Position numbers and translations under genes: made by a program | The notes under the pieces: generated by a model | The model's database searches: none | Seen by the model: only the letters and a program-made list of their open reading frames with translations | What the model was told of the DNA's origin: nothing | NCBI GenBank assembly: GCA_014338005.1 | Contig: QUBZ01000031.1 | Location: forward strand, 1-41,089 | Origin: Chloroflexota bacterium | GTDB lineage: Bacteria > Chloroflexota > Anaerolineae > Aggregatilineales > Phototrophicaceae | DNA: 41,089 bases | Direction: 5' to 3' | Shown: one piece after another, positions 31,224 through 38,227 of the stretch | Layout of the letters: each line of letters starts with the position of its first letter | How positions within the stretch are numbered: position 1 is the first letter of the stretch

Positions 31224-31721
31224 TTACCCCTGGGGGTGCAGGGTATGATAAGCCCGGTTGTGATAGGCCAGCGGCGCGGCGCCGGCCTGCCGCCCGGTCG
31301 CCAGCACTTCGCCGACCACGATTTCGCTGCCGCCGCCGTCGTAAACGGCGTGCAGGCGGCAGTCCACCCAGGCCAGCGCATCGGCCAGGATGGGCGCGCC
31401 GGTGACAGCGGAGTACATCTCCACATTGTAAAACCGGTCTGCGTTTTCCGGCAGGGGGGTAAAACCGGCGAACTGGGCCGAAAGCTGCGACTGGCCGGCC
31501 CGCAGCATCGAGGCGGCGAAAGCGCCCGTCTGGCGCAGCATTTCCAGGGCGTAAATGCCTTTTTGCAGGCAGACCAGCACCAGCGGGGGCGTTAACGAAA
31601 CCGAGGTGAAGGAACTGACCGTGACGCCCGCGCGGTGGTCACGGTCAGCCGCCGTAACCACGACAATACCGCTCGTCCACAACCGCATCGTTTCCCGGAG
31701 TTCATCAGGGGGAACGCTCAT
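31224..31721 (-). CDS. Flavin reductase-like (FMN-binding split barrel) protein
   Basis: The 165-residue cytoplasmic protein fits the flavin reductase family (HpaC/RutF/ActVB-like). Landmarks are MRLWTSGIVVVTA, the first strand, then GVTVSSFTSVSLTPPLVLVCL, the FMN-binding stretch with TVSSFTSVSLTPP, and AFAASMLRAGQSQLSAQFA. APLAYHNRAYHTL near the end holds the conserved Y-x-x-x-Y/H region. Members reduce FMN or FAD with NAD(P)H, often to supply a monooxygenase; none is encoded nearby. ATG 31721 follows AAAGGA by a suitable distance. It has its own -10 box (31764-31769) and probably is transcribed separately from the phosphoglycerate-mutase-like gene upstream. Confidence 0.92.
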   Translation of the reverse strand: MSVPPDELRETMRLWTSGIVVVTAADRDHRAGVTVSSFTSVSLTPPLVLVCLQKGIYALEMLRQTGAFAASMLRAGQSQLSAQFAGFTPLPENADRFYNVEMYSAVTGAPILADALAWVDCRLHAVYDGGGSEIVVGEVLATGRQAGAAPLAYHNRAYHTLHPQG

Positions 31722-31763
31722 GCTCTGTCCTTTGTACGTGTGTAACATTCGGAAACCGCTGCC

Positions 31764-31769
31764 AGTATA
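31764..31769 (-). promoter_or_regulatory. -10 box of the flavin reductase gene
   Basis: TATACT on the minus strand (complement of 31764-31769) is 43 bases ahead of the ATG at 31721. The candidate -35 (GTTTCC, complement of 31787-31792, spacing 17) is weak. Confidence 0.45.
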
Positions 31770-31811
31770 CCTTACAGAAGATGGGCGGAAACTTGTACAA
31801 AGGTTAGAGGT

Positions 31812-32720
31812 TCAGAAAAGGAGCCGCGCCATATGCGGAACAAGATCGCTCAGGTCGCGCAGGCCGTCGGCGAAGGCGTTTTTTTTCCGCCCGATGACCA
31901 GCGTCGGCACGTCATTTTCGGTGTGGCTGCGGCTGCTCACATCCTCCAGGTTGCCGTGATCGCTGGTGATTATCACCAGCCCTTCATCGTCATCCCAGGC
32001 GTCCAGCAGGCCGGCCATCACGCCGTCGAACAGTTCCAGCAGTTCCACGCCGCGCGACAGCGGCCCCCGGTGGCCGACCAAATCGGTCATCCAGTGGGAG
32101 TGCATGGCGAAGGCATAAGCGCGAGACAGTTCAACCAGCCGCCGCCCGGCTTCGTGGGGCGTGTAAACCGGCGTGGCGGTCAGTTTGAGGTAGGTGTGCC
32201 AGCTTTGTCCCGTCCATTCCGGGGTGAGCGCCCGGTGAGCGAGCAGGTCGTCCAGGCCGAAAAGTTCCTGCCCGGCTTCGTATGCGGCCTGCTGGATGCT
32301 GGAGCGCAGGGTCTTGCCGCGCGCGATGTCGTCGTGCAGACGCGGCGGGTAGGCGTCCAGCAGGGCGGCGTCCAGCCCGCGCGCCCGCACCTGTTTGAAA
32401 AAATTATCTTGCGCCAGCAGGTCGCGGATGGCGGCGTTGGGTTTGGGGCCGTAGTGTTCGCCGATAATTTGTGGCACGTTCAGCCCGGTCAGGATGGCGG
32501 CCTGCCCGGTGGCGCTTTGCGGTTTGCCCGGCACGCCCAGGCGGGGGTCGGTGGGGACTAAAATTGCCCGTGCGCTGTGCTGGTAACCGGTATCGCGCAG
32601 CCAGCGGTGGCCGTTGGCGAGCGCGTGCAGGGTGGGGGTGTCGGCAGCAGCGAAGGGGTTGCGGTTGGGCGCGTCATCGCCCAGGCCGATGCCGTCGAGA
32701 AAGAGCATCAGGATATGCAT
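31812..32720 (-). CDS. Phosphoglycerate-mutase-like metalloenzyme (alkaline phosphatase superfamily)
   Basis: The 302-residue protein has the metal-binding signatures of the cofactor-independent phosphoglycerate mutase / alkaline phosphatase clan. MLFLDGIGLGDD gives the first Asp ligand, KPQSATGQAAILTG the nucleophilic Ser69 with the SATGQ motif, and VIITSDHGNLEDVSSRSHTENDVPTLVIG the late D-H and H ligands. At 302 residues it is much shorter than iPGM (about 510), because the large inserted phosphotransferase domain is reduced, so it is more likely a phosphatase-like or mutase-like enzyme of unknown substrate than a glycolytic mutase. It follows the thioredoxin-like gene after 4 bases and belongs to the minus-strand run starting with MurJ or further upstream. 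Confidence 0.85.
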   Translation of the reverse strand: MHILMLFLDGIGLGDDAPNRNPFAAADTPTLHALANGHRWLRDTGYQHSARAILVPTDPRLGVPGKPQSATGQAAILTGLNVPQIIGEHYGPKPNAAIRDLLAQDNFFKQVRARGLDAALLDAYPPRLHDDIARGKTLRSSIQQAAYEAGQELFGLDDLLAHRALTPEWTGQSWHTYLKLTATPVYTPHEAGRRLVELSRAYAFAMHSHWMTDLVGHRGPLSRGVELLELFDGVMAGLLDAWDDDEGLVIITSDHGNLEDVSSRSHTENDVPTLVIGRKKNAFADGLRDLSDLVPHMARLLF

Positions 32721-32724
32721 GGTA

Positions 32725-33207
32725 TTACGGCGCTGCCAGGGTTATCTGGTCGGCGGAGGGAGGCCGGTTGCTGCGCCAGACTTCCTGGCCGGCAGCGTCG
32801 AACAGCACGAATTCCGGCGAGTACGAAAAACCGTACCGCTGGCGCAGGGCGCGCCCCAGTTCGGTATGGATGTCCACGCGCATGATGTTAAAACGATCCT
32901 GAATATCATCCACCAGCGCGTCAACCACGGGCCGGGCCGCGATGCAGCCCATGCAGTAGTTGCTGAAAAATTCGAGAAAGGTCGGGCGACCGTTCGCCAG
33001 CGTTTTTTCGGCAGTCTGGATTTCGCTGATGTCGTTTTCGCCGGGGCGCAGCGCCAGCCAGCCCACGCCAAACACGACGGCCAGCGCGCCCGCCGCCGCC
33101 AGAGTCCGCCACCAGCGCACCCGCCGCCAGCGCAGTACCGCCAGCAGCGCCAGCACCAGGGCCAGGCCGATCCAGAGATACGAAAATTGATTGAACAAAG
33201 CGGACAT
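32725..33207 (-). CDS. Membrane-anchored thioredoxin-like protein
   Basis: The 160-residue protein has two hydrophobic segments, at about residues 10-25 and 35-53, and a thioredoxin-fold domain from about residue 65. The active-site motif is C85-M-G-C88 in FFSNYCMGC, where thioredoxins have CGPC. RPTFLEFFSNYC is the preceding strand and the SPEFVLFD region supplies the equivalent of the cis-proline loop. It probably carries out thiol-disulfide exchange on the outer face, since both flanking helices place the domain with the N-terminus, though orientation is not certain. ATG 33207 lies one base after the MBL stop (TAA-A-ATG), so translation is coupled. A further in-frame ATG 126 bases upstream would read through the MBL gene and is rejected. 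Confidence 0.82.
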   Translation of the reverse strand: MSALFNQFSYLWIGLALVLALLAVLRWRRVRWWRTLAAAGALAVVFGVGWLALRPGENDISEIQTAEKTLANGRPTFLEFFSNYCMGCIAARPVVDALVDDIQDRFNIMRVDIHTELGRALRQRYGFSYSPEFVLFDAAGQEVWRSNRPPSADQITLAAP

Positions 33208-33208
33208 T

Positions 33209-33868
33209 TTAACTTCGCTCGTTGGCGTAATCCAGTAGAAACGGGTTGGTGGCGCGCTCTTTGCCGATGGTGGTGGTTTCCATATGGCCCGGCAGCACCC
33301 GCACATTATCCCCCAGCGGCAGCAGTTTTTCAAAGATTGATTTCATCAGCAGGTTATAATCCGCGCCGGGCAGATCGGTGCGCCCGATGCTGCCCGCGAA
33401 CAGGCAGTCGCCGCTGAAGACCAGGCGGCCCTCCGGCATGTAAAAGCTGATGTGGCCGGGGGCGTGTCCCGGCGTGAACAGCGTTTCTAAGGTGATTTCG
33501 CCCAGGGTGATGGTTTCCGGCGCGGTGGTCAGCAGGCGGTCGGGTTTGGCGGCTTCCGGGAAAGGCCGCCCCGTGAACAGCATCCCCTGCTGCGGCAGCG
33601 TTTCCAGCATGGGCGCGGCTTCGGCATGGATCAAAAACGGTGCGCCGGTTTGTTCTTTCAGTTCGCGGCTGGCGAGAACGTGATCAAAATGAGCATGAGT
33701 CGCCAGAATCAGTTTGATCGTCCATCCGGCTTCCTGCGCGGTTTGCAAAATTAGGGATGCCCGGTCTACCGGGTCAATCACCAGCGCCTCTTTGGCGGCG
33801 GTGTCCCCAACGATATAACAATGCGTGGACGCGATTCCCAACGTCAGCCGCTTGATTTCGATGCTCAT
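33209..33868 (-). CDS. Metallo-beta-lactamase-fold hydrolase (glyoxalase II-like)
   Basis: The 219-residue cytoplasmic enzyme has the complete binuclear metal site: THAHFDH gives H58, H60, D62 and H63; TPGHAPGHISF the next His, FSGDCLFAGSIGRTDLPG the bridging Asp and the glyoxalase II-like IGRTDL stretch, and VLPGHMETTTIGKERATNPFL the final His with the E-R-x-x-N-P-F-L ending. This set is typical of the YcbL/GloB-like hydroxyacylglutathione hydrolase group. ATG 33868 is chosen, preceded by GGGGGAT; an in-frame GTG 15 bases upstream is possible. It directly precedes the thioredoxin-like gene, which hints at thiol metabolism; this is inference. Confidence 0.93.
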   Translation of the reverse strand: MSIEIKRLTLGIASTHCYIVGDTAAKEALVIDPVDRASLILQTAQEAGWTIKLILATHAHFDHVLASRELKEQTGAPFLIHAEAAPMLETLPQQGMLFTGRPFPEAAKPDRLLTTAPETITLGEITLETLFTPGHAPGHISFYMPEGRLVFSGDCLFAGSIGRTDLPGADYNLLMKSIFEKLLPLGDNVRVLPGHMETTTIGKERATNPFLLDYANERS

Positions 33869-33894
33869 AGGTTTATCCCCCACTTCCGAACGAG

Positions 33895-35559
33895 TTAGCC
33901 TTCAACCACCGCCGCCGGCGCGCGCCGCAGCACCAGATGAACCAGCGTGCCGAGTTCTTCCAGGCGCAGCAGCGCGGCAGAAGCCAGAAAAGCCAGCAGG
34001 CCGACGCCGGTTTCCAGCGCGATCTGGAAAATCGTCCAGGCCAGCCCGCCGCCGACGAAAGCCAGGCTGTTCCACAGGCTGTTGACCAGCACAATCGCCA
34101 GCGCCATAACCAGGCTGGCGGCCAGCGTCTTTAAAACGGTGCGCGCCAGGAGATTTTCGTTCGCGCCGTGCCAGCGCCGCCGCAGGATGAACAGCAGCAG
34201 CCCCACTTCAAAAGTTGTCCCCAGGGTGTTCGCCAGCGCCAGCCCGCCGACGTTTCCGGCGAAAAACGGTGCGCTAAAGGCGCTGAAACGTTCGGCGGTC
34301 ATGTGATAAAGCGGCATGGCTTCGACCCCGGCCACGCCGCTGAGGACGAACGACAGGACGAGGTTGATGGCCGCGCCGCCCAGCGCCGCCCACAGCGGCG
34401 TCAGTGTATCTTTGTCGGCGTAAAAACTGCGCGCCACCACTTCCAGGGACGAGTGTACGACGATGCCGAGCGCGAAAAAACGCAGCGTGCTGTACACCAG
34501 CGCCGAGGCCGAAGCGTCGAACGCGCCGCGTTCCAGCAGGCTGATGAGCGGACGCCCGACGAAAATCAACCCGATGGCCGAGGGGATGCTGGCGATCATA
34601 ATAAAACGCAGCGCGCCGGACATGGCGTTACGTTTGCCGGTTTCGTTGCCGATTTCGCTGAGGGCGGCCAGGGTGGGGAAGATGACCGTCCCCATCGCCG
34701 TGCCGATCAAAGTCTGCGGGATTTGCATCAGCCGCCAGCCCCAGCTCAGGGCGCTCACCGAACCCGTCCTCAACCGCGAAGCGATGTTGTTCATGACCAG
34801 AAAATTGAGGCTGAAAACGCCCAGCCCGACCACACGCGGCAGCATCAGCCTCACCACGCGCCACAATACCGGATCGCGCCAGCCCATCTTCGGCGTCCAG
34901 CGGGCGCGAAAACGAATTAAACCCGGAACCTGGATGCCCAGGTGCATGGCCGCGCCCAGCACCGCGCCGAAGGCGATGCCGTGAACGCCGAACGGTTTGA
35001 TGAGGAAGATGACGCCGAACAGGATGCCCACGTCAAACATAATGGGCGCAAGCGCCGGCAGCAGAAAGTGATTGAAGCTCTGTAAAATGCCCATGCAGAT
35101 GCCGCTGATCGAAAAAATCAGGGTGCTGAGCAGCAAAATCCGCATCAGCTCGACGGTTTGTTGGCGACCGACTTCATCAAAACCGGGCGCGACGACGTTA
35201 GCCACCAGCCAGGGCGCGGTTATAAAAACCAGCGCGCTGGCGACCAGCGTGGCCGAAAAAACGGTGTTGATGACGTGGCTGGCCGTCCGCCATGCGCCGG
35301 CGGTATCGTCCCGCGCCAGGAAGCCGCTGAAGATGGGGATAAAAGCGTGCGCCAGCGCACCCCCGGCGATCAGCGTGAAGATCAGTTCCGGCAGGCTGTT
35401 GGCGGTTACAAAGGCGTCCCACTCCCGCCCGACGCCGAAGACGTTGGCGATGACGACCGTCTGGCCGAGGCTGATGAACTTGGCCGCGCCAAAGGCGATC
35501 ATGACCGTCAAGGTGGAGCGTGCCAACTGCCGGGTGCGTTTTTCGTCGGCTGCTGTCAT
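33895..35559 (-). CDS. murJ: Lipid II flippase MurJ (MviN family)
   Basis: The 554-residue polytopic protein has about 14 transmembrane helices. It begins with a basic stretch, then LTVMIAFGAAKFISLGQTVVIANVFG, and has GREWDAFVTANSLPELIFTLIAGGALAHAFIPIFSG, the conserved MurJ N-lobe signature. LSWGWRLMQIPQTLIGTAMGTVIFPTLA is the second classical stretch. MurJ flips lipid-linked peptidoglycan precursor (lipid II) to the outer face, where SEDS and PBP enzymes use it. Length is a little over the usual 510-530. It is 26 bases upstream of the MBL gene and 47 downstream of the peptidase gene, so the genes may be co-transcribed. Confidence 0.95.
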   Translation of the reverse strand: MTAADEKRTRQLARSTLTVMIAFGAAKFISLGQTVVIANVFGVGREWDAFVTANSLPELIFTLIAGGALAHAFIPIFSGFLARDDTAGAWRTASHVINTVFSATLVASALVFITAPWLVANVVAPGFDEVGRQQTVELMRILLLSTLIFSISGICMGILQSFNHFLLPALAPIMFDVGILFGVIFLIKPFGVHGIAFGAVLGAAMHLGIQVPGLIRFRARWTPKMGWRDPVLWRVVRLMLPRVVGLGVFSLNFLVMNNIASRLRTGSVSALSWGWRLMQIPQTLIGTAMGTVIFPTLAALSEIGNETGKRNAMSGALRFIMIASIPSAIGLIFVGRPLISLLERGAFDASASALVYSTLRFFALGIVVHSSLEVVARSFYADKDTLTPLWAALGGAAINLVLSFVLSGVAGVEAMPLYHMTAERFSAFSAPFFAGNVGGLALANTLGTTFEVGLLLFILRRRWHGANENLLARTVLKTLAASLVMALAIVLVNSLWNSLAFVGGGLAWTIFQIALETGVGLLAFLASAALLRLEELGTLVHLVLRRAPAAVVEG

Positions 35560-35606
35560 AGGCTGAGTTTCGTCCTCCGGTGTAGTTCCGGTTTGGCTGC
35601 GTCGGG

Positions 35607-37208
35607 TCAGAGGCTCAGTTTGTCGAGCGCCTCTTTGGCGGCGGTGAACCGGGGATTATGCGCCAGCGCCTGCCGGAACGAAGCCACTGCCTGTTGAGTC
35701 TTGCCCTGGGCGGCCTCAACCTTACCTTTCCAGTAATGGGTTTCCTCGACATATTCCCCGCCATAATTGAGGTTGGACTTCACCAGCGCCATCACGTCGT
35801 CATAACGCCCGCGCTCGAAATATGCCTCGAACGGCCCGAACTGGTAGAGTGTGATGCGCCAGGGCATACCGATCTGGCGCGCTTTGTCGTAGGCGGCGGC
35901 GGCTTCTTCGTAACGTCCCAGGCGGGTGAGCGACGAGCCGAGGTTAAACCAGGCGTAACCGTTGGCCGGGTTCGCCTCGGCTTCCTGCCGGGCGGCTTCC
36001 GCCGACAGTTCGGCGGCCCGCAGGGGGTCGGCCCGTTCGCCCAGAATCTCGCGCACTCTGGCCTCGTCCTCCTGGCGGTAAAGCACAATGAATATGCGGT
36101 TAAAACTCTGCCAGGCGCGGTCGAACTCGATGTAAGGGTCGGGGTTGCCCCGGCCATCGCCCATACCTACGAAACTGTCGTAGATGTAAAACACGCCGGC
36201 GGCATCGTCATAACCGGCGATGGTTTCGTAATGCCCGATCCAGTCGTAGGCTTCGGCATCCAGCACGCTTTCCACGATGACGGGAAAGTCGCTGGCGATG
36301 AAGCGTTTGATAAGCTCCATGTCGCCGCCCGGTCGCGTGAGGGCGCGCACGCCGCTGTTTTCATTGACGAACGCGACCATCTCGTGCGGGCTGACGTTTT
36401 TATCTTCGCGGCTGGGTTTGAGGTAAGCGGCGGCGGCTTCCTGCCCCTGCTGCCAGCCAAAATAACTGAGCGCCATTGTGATATTGGCCGGGCCGCAGTT
36501 GTTCCAGGTCTGTTTGACGTAGGTGAAGCCGTATAACTGGTGTGCCGATGGCCGCACCAGAGCTGCCGCCTGGAGTGTGTTTAGCGCCTGGCTTTCGACG
36601 GTCTGCGGCGGCTCCGGCGTGGTTTCCGAAACAGCTTCCGGCGTGGGTGTGGCGCTGGGTTCGAGGGTGGGTGTCGCGGTCGGGCTGGGTTCAACCTGGA
36701 TGGCGGCGGGCGGCGCTTCGGTCATCTCCGGCGCGGTGGTTGGCATGCCGAACGGCCTGGACAGCAGGTCTTCCGGCGAGATGCCGCCGTTCAGATCGGG
36801 CGCGACGGTTGGCAGGAGATTTTCAGGGCTGGGCAGCGCGGGGTCGAAAACTTCCAGGAAGGGCAGGTAATACTTAGCTGTTTCCCGCTGTCCCGGCTGG
36901 AGCGCGCCCCGGTAAACCAGCACAAAAACGATGCTGCCGATAATCCACAGCGCGGCCAGGGCGATCATCAGCCCCGGCAGAAAAAGTCGCGGCAGCCGCT
37001 TTCTGAATACAACCCCGCCGAGCAGCCCAAACACCGTAAGACCGACGGCCAGGATGATGCCGGCCTGTAACAGCGAACTGAGCGGCGGCCTGCTTTGCAA
37101 AAACAAAAAGCCGCCGATGCCGCCGAGGACGAGCAGGAGAAAAATGCTGACTGTCGCTGCCATAAGCCCGCGCGGCGGCGGCGCGAGGCCCTCTCGCTGA
37201 TCGCGCAT
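35607..37208 (-). CDS. Membrane protein with C39-like peptidase domain and TPR tail
   Basis: From ATG 37208 the protein has 533 residues. Three hydrophobic helices (about 15-38, 47-66, 78-99) are followed by a Thr/Pro/Glu-rich linker (about 150-205), a C39-like papain-fold domain (about 220-385) and TPR repeats (about 400-533). The C39 motif set is complete: Gln and Cys in KQTWNNCGPANITMAL (C238), H326 in GHYETIAGYDD and D344 in FYIYDSF. In the family such domains cut leader peptides or other substrates; this one has no ABC transporter domain. The TPR part contains ANGYAWFNLGSSLTRLGRYEEAAAAYDKA. The start at 37208 is favoured by GGAGT ten bases ahead; ATG 37241 is also possible. It lies ahead of murJ. 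Substrate unknown. Confidence 0.85.
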   Translation of the reverse strand: MRDQREGLAPPPRGLMAATVSIFLLLVLGGIGGFLFLQSRPPLSSLLQAGIILAVGLTVFGLLGGVVFRKRLPRLFLPGLMIALAALWIIGSIVFVLVYRGALQPGQRETAKYYLPFLEVFDPALPSPENLLPTVAPDLNGGISPEDLLSRPFGMPTTAPEMTEAPPAAIQVEPSPTATPTLEPSATPTPEAVSETTPEPPQTVESQALNTLQAAALVRPSAHQLYGFTYVKQTWNNCGPANITMALSYFGWQQGQEAAAAYLKPSREDKNVSPHEMVAFVNENSGVRALTRPGGDMELIKRFIASDFPVIVESVLDAEAYDWIGHYETIAGYDDAAGVFYIYDSFVGMGDGRGNPDPYIEFDRAWQSFNRIFIVLYRQEDEARVREILGERADPLRAAELSAEAARQEAEANPANGYAWFNLGSSLTRLGRYEEAAAAYDKARQIGMPWRITLYQFGPFEAYFERGRYDDVMALVKSNLNYGGEYVEETHYWKGKVEAAQGKTQQAVASFRQALAHNPRFTAAKEALDKLSL

Positions 37209-37540
37209 GGGTGCTGTACTCCAGTTGTCTTGTATACGCATCGCGCTTAAAGGTTCTCCACCTGAACAACTGCCGCCTGTTCTGTAATAAAACCCATCAC
37301 GTGTCGCGCTAAAGGCGGCTTCCTGATTGGTCGCGCAAGAGAAGCAGTGTACCGATTTTTGCACAGGCGCGCCAGACTCGCTCTGGCGCTGGCGGGCGAT
37401 TCGACTACGTTTGCCCGCCGCTGGGGGCGCGTTCGGGCAGAAGTAAGGGTTGACGCCCGGAACATGTGGCTACTATAGTATGGCTGCGCCGTAAATAAAA
37501 TCCTTATCCTGCGGCACATCGAAAGCGAAAGGCTGCCAGT
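37209..37540. other. Divergent intergenic region with two hairpins
   Basis: These 332 bases separate the peptidase and PHP genes. Two adjacent perfect inverted repeats are present: GCGCCAGA/TCTGGCGC at 37369-37389 with a 5-base loop, and GGCGGGC/GCCCGCC at 37391-37419 with a 15-base loop. Neither is followed by a T tract. The plus-strand promoter of the PHP gene lies at 37450-37479. TACTATAGTA (37471-37480) is itself palindromic and could serve as a -10 on both strands. No good minus-strand -35, no riboswitch and no small gene was recognised. Confidence 0.45.
37450..37479 (+). promoter_or_regulatory. sigma70-type promoter of the PHP gene
   Basis: TTGACG at 37450-37455 and TATAGT at 37474-37479 are 18 bases apart, 62 bases ahead of the ATG at 37541, which has GAAAGG as ribosome binding site eight bases upstream. 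Confidence 0.72.
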
Positions 37541-38224
37541 ATGACGGCGTTATGGAACGTAGACCTGCACAGCCACACCCTGTGGTCGAAGGACTGTCTA
37601 ACGCGCTTTGAAACGATCATCGCGCTGTGCCGGCGGCGCGACATTCACCGGATTGCCATCTCCGATCATAATACGGTGGACGGCGCGCTGGCGATGCGGG
37701 AACTCGCGCCCGATCTGGTCATTCCGTCTGAGGAGATTATGACCACGCAGGGCGAAATCCTGGCTTATTTCGTGCGCGAGAGCATCCCCGCCGGGTTGAC
37801 GCCGGAGGAGACGATCCGCCGCCTCCGCGAACAGGGCGCGGTCATCAGCGTATCGCACCCTTTCGACCGGCTGCGGAAAGGCGCGTGGCAGGAGGCCGAC
37901 CTGCGGCGTGTCGCCGGGTTAGTGGACGCGGTTGAAGTTTTTAACGCCCGCTGCATGTTCCCGGAGGATAACGCGCAGGCGCTGGCTTTTGCCCAGGAAC
38001 ACGGCCTGCTCGGAACGGCCGGCTCGGATGCGCATACGCCGGTGGAATACGGGCGCGCGGCGGCGCGGATGCAGCCGTTTGACGGGCCGGAAAGCTTTTT
38101 GGAGGCGCTGCGGCAGGCCGACATTGTAGGGCGGCTCAGCCCGTTTTACGTGCATTTTGGCAGCACAGCAGCCAAGTGGTCGAAAAAACTGGGACTGCGC
38201 CCGCGTTTGTGGGAAGGCGGGTAA
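37541..38224 (+). CDS. PHP-domain phosphoesterase
   Basis: The 227-residue protein is a stand-alone PHP (polymerase and histidinol phosphatase) domain. Motif I is VDLHSHTLWSKD with the first two histidines, motif II AISDHNTVDGAL with D and H, then IPSEEIMTTQGEI with the Glu ligand, AVISVSHPFDR with the next His, and AGSDAHTPVEYGRA with D and H. All nine metal-ligand positions appear filled, so a trinuclear phosphoesterase is likely. Family members act on 5'-nucleotide ends, amino-acid phosphates or similar substrates; no more specific role can be assigned. It has its own promoter and ends three bases from the end of the convergent PBP2-like gene. Confidence 0.9.
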   Translation: MTALWNVDLHSHTLWSKDCLTRFETIIALCRRRDIHRIAISDHNTVDGALAMRELAPDLVIPSEEIMTTQGEILAYFVRESIPAGLTPEETIRRLREQGAVISVSHPFDRLRKGAWQEADLRRVAGLVDAVEVFNARCMFPEDNAQALAFAQEHGLLGTAGSDAHTPVEYGRAAARMQPFDGPESFLEALRQADIVGRLSPFYVHFGSTAAKWSKKLGLRPRLWEGG

Positions 38225-38227
38225 AAC

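Noticed and set aside
33208..33333. N-terminal extension of the thioredoxin-like protein up to an ATG at 33333
   Set aside because: It would overlap the end of the MBL gene for 125 bases and shows a Cys/Trp-rich frame-shadow composition; ATG 33207 is one base after the MBL stop.
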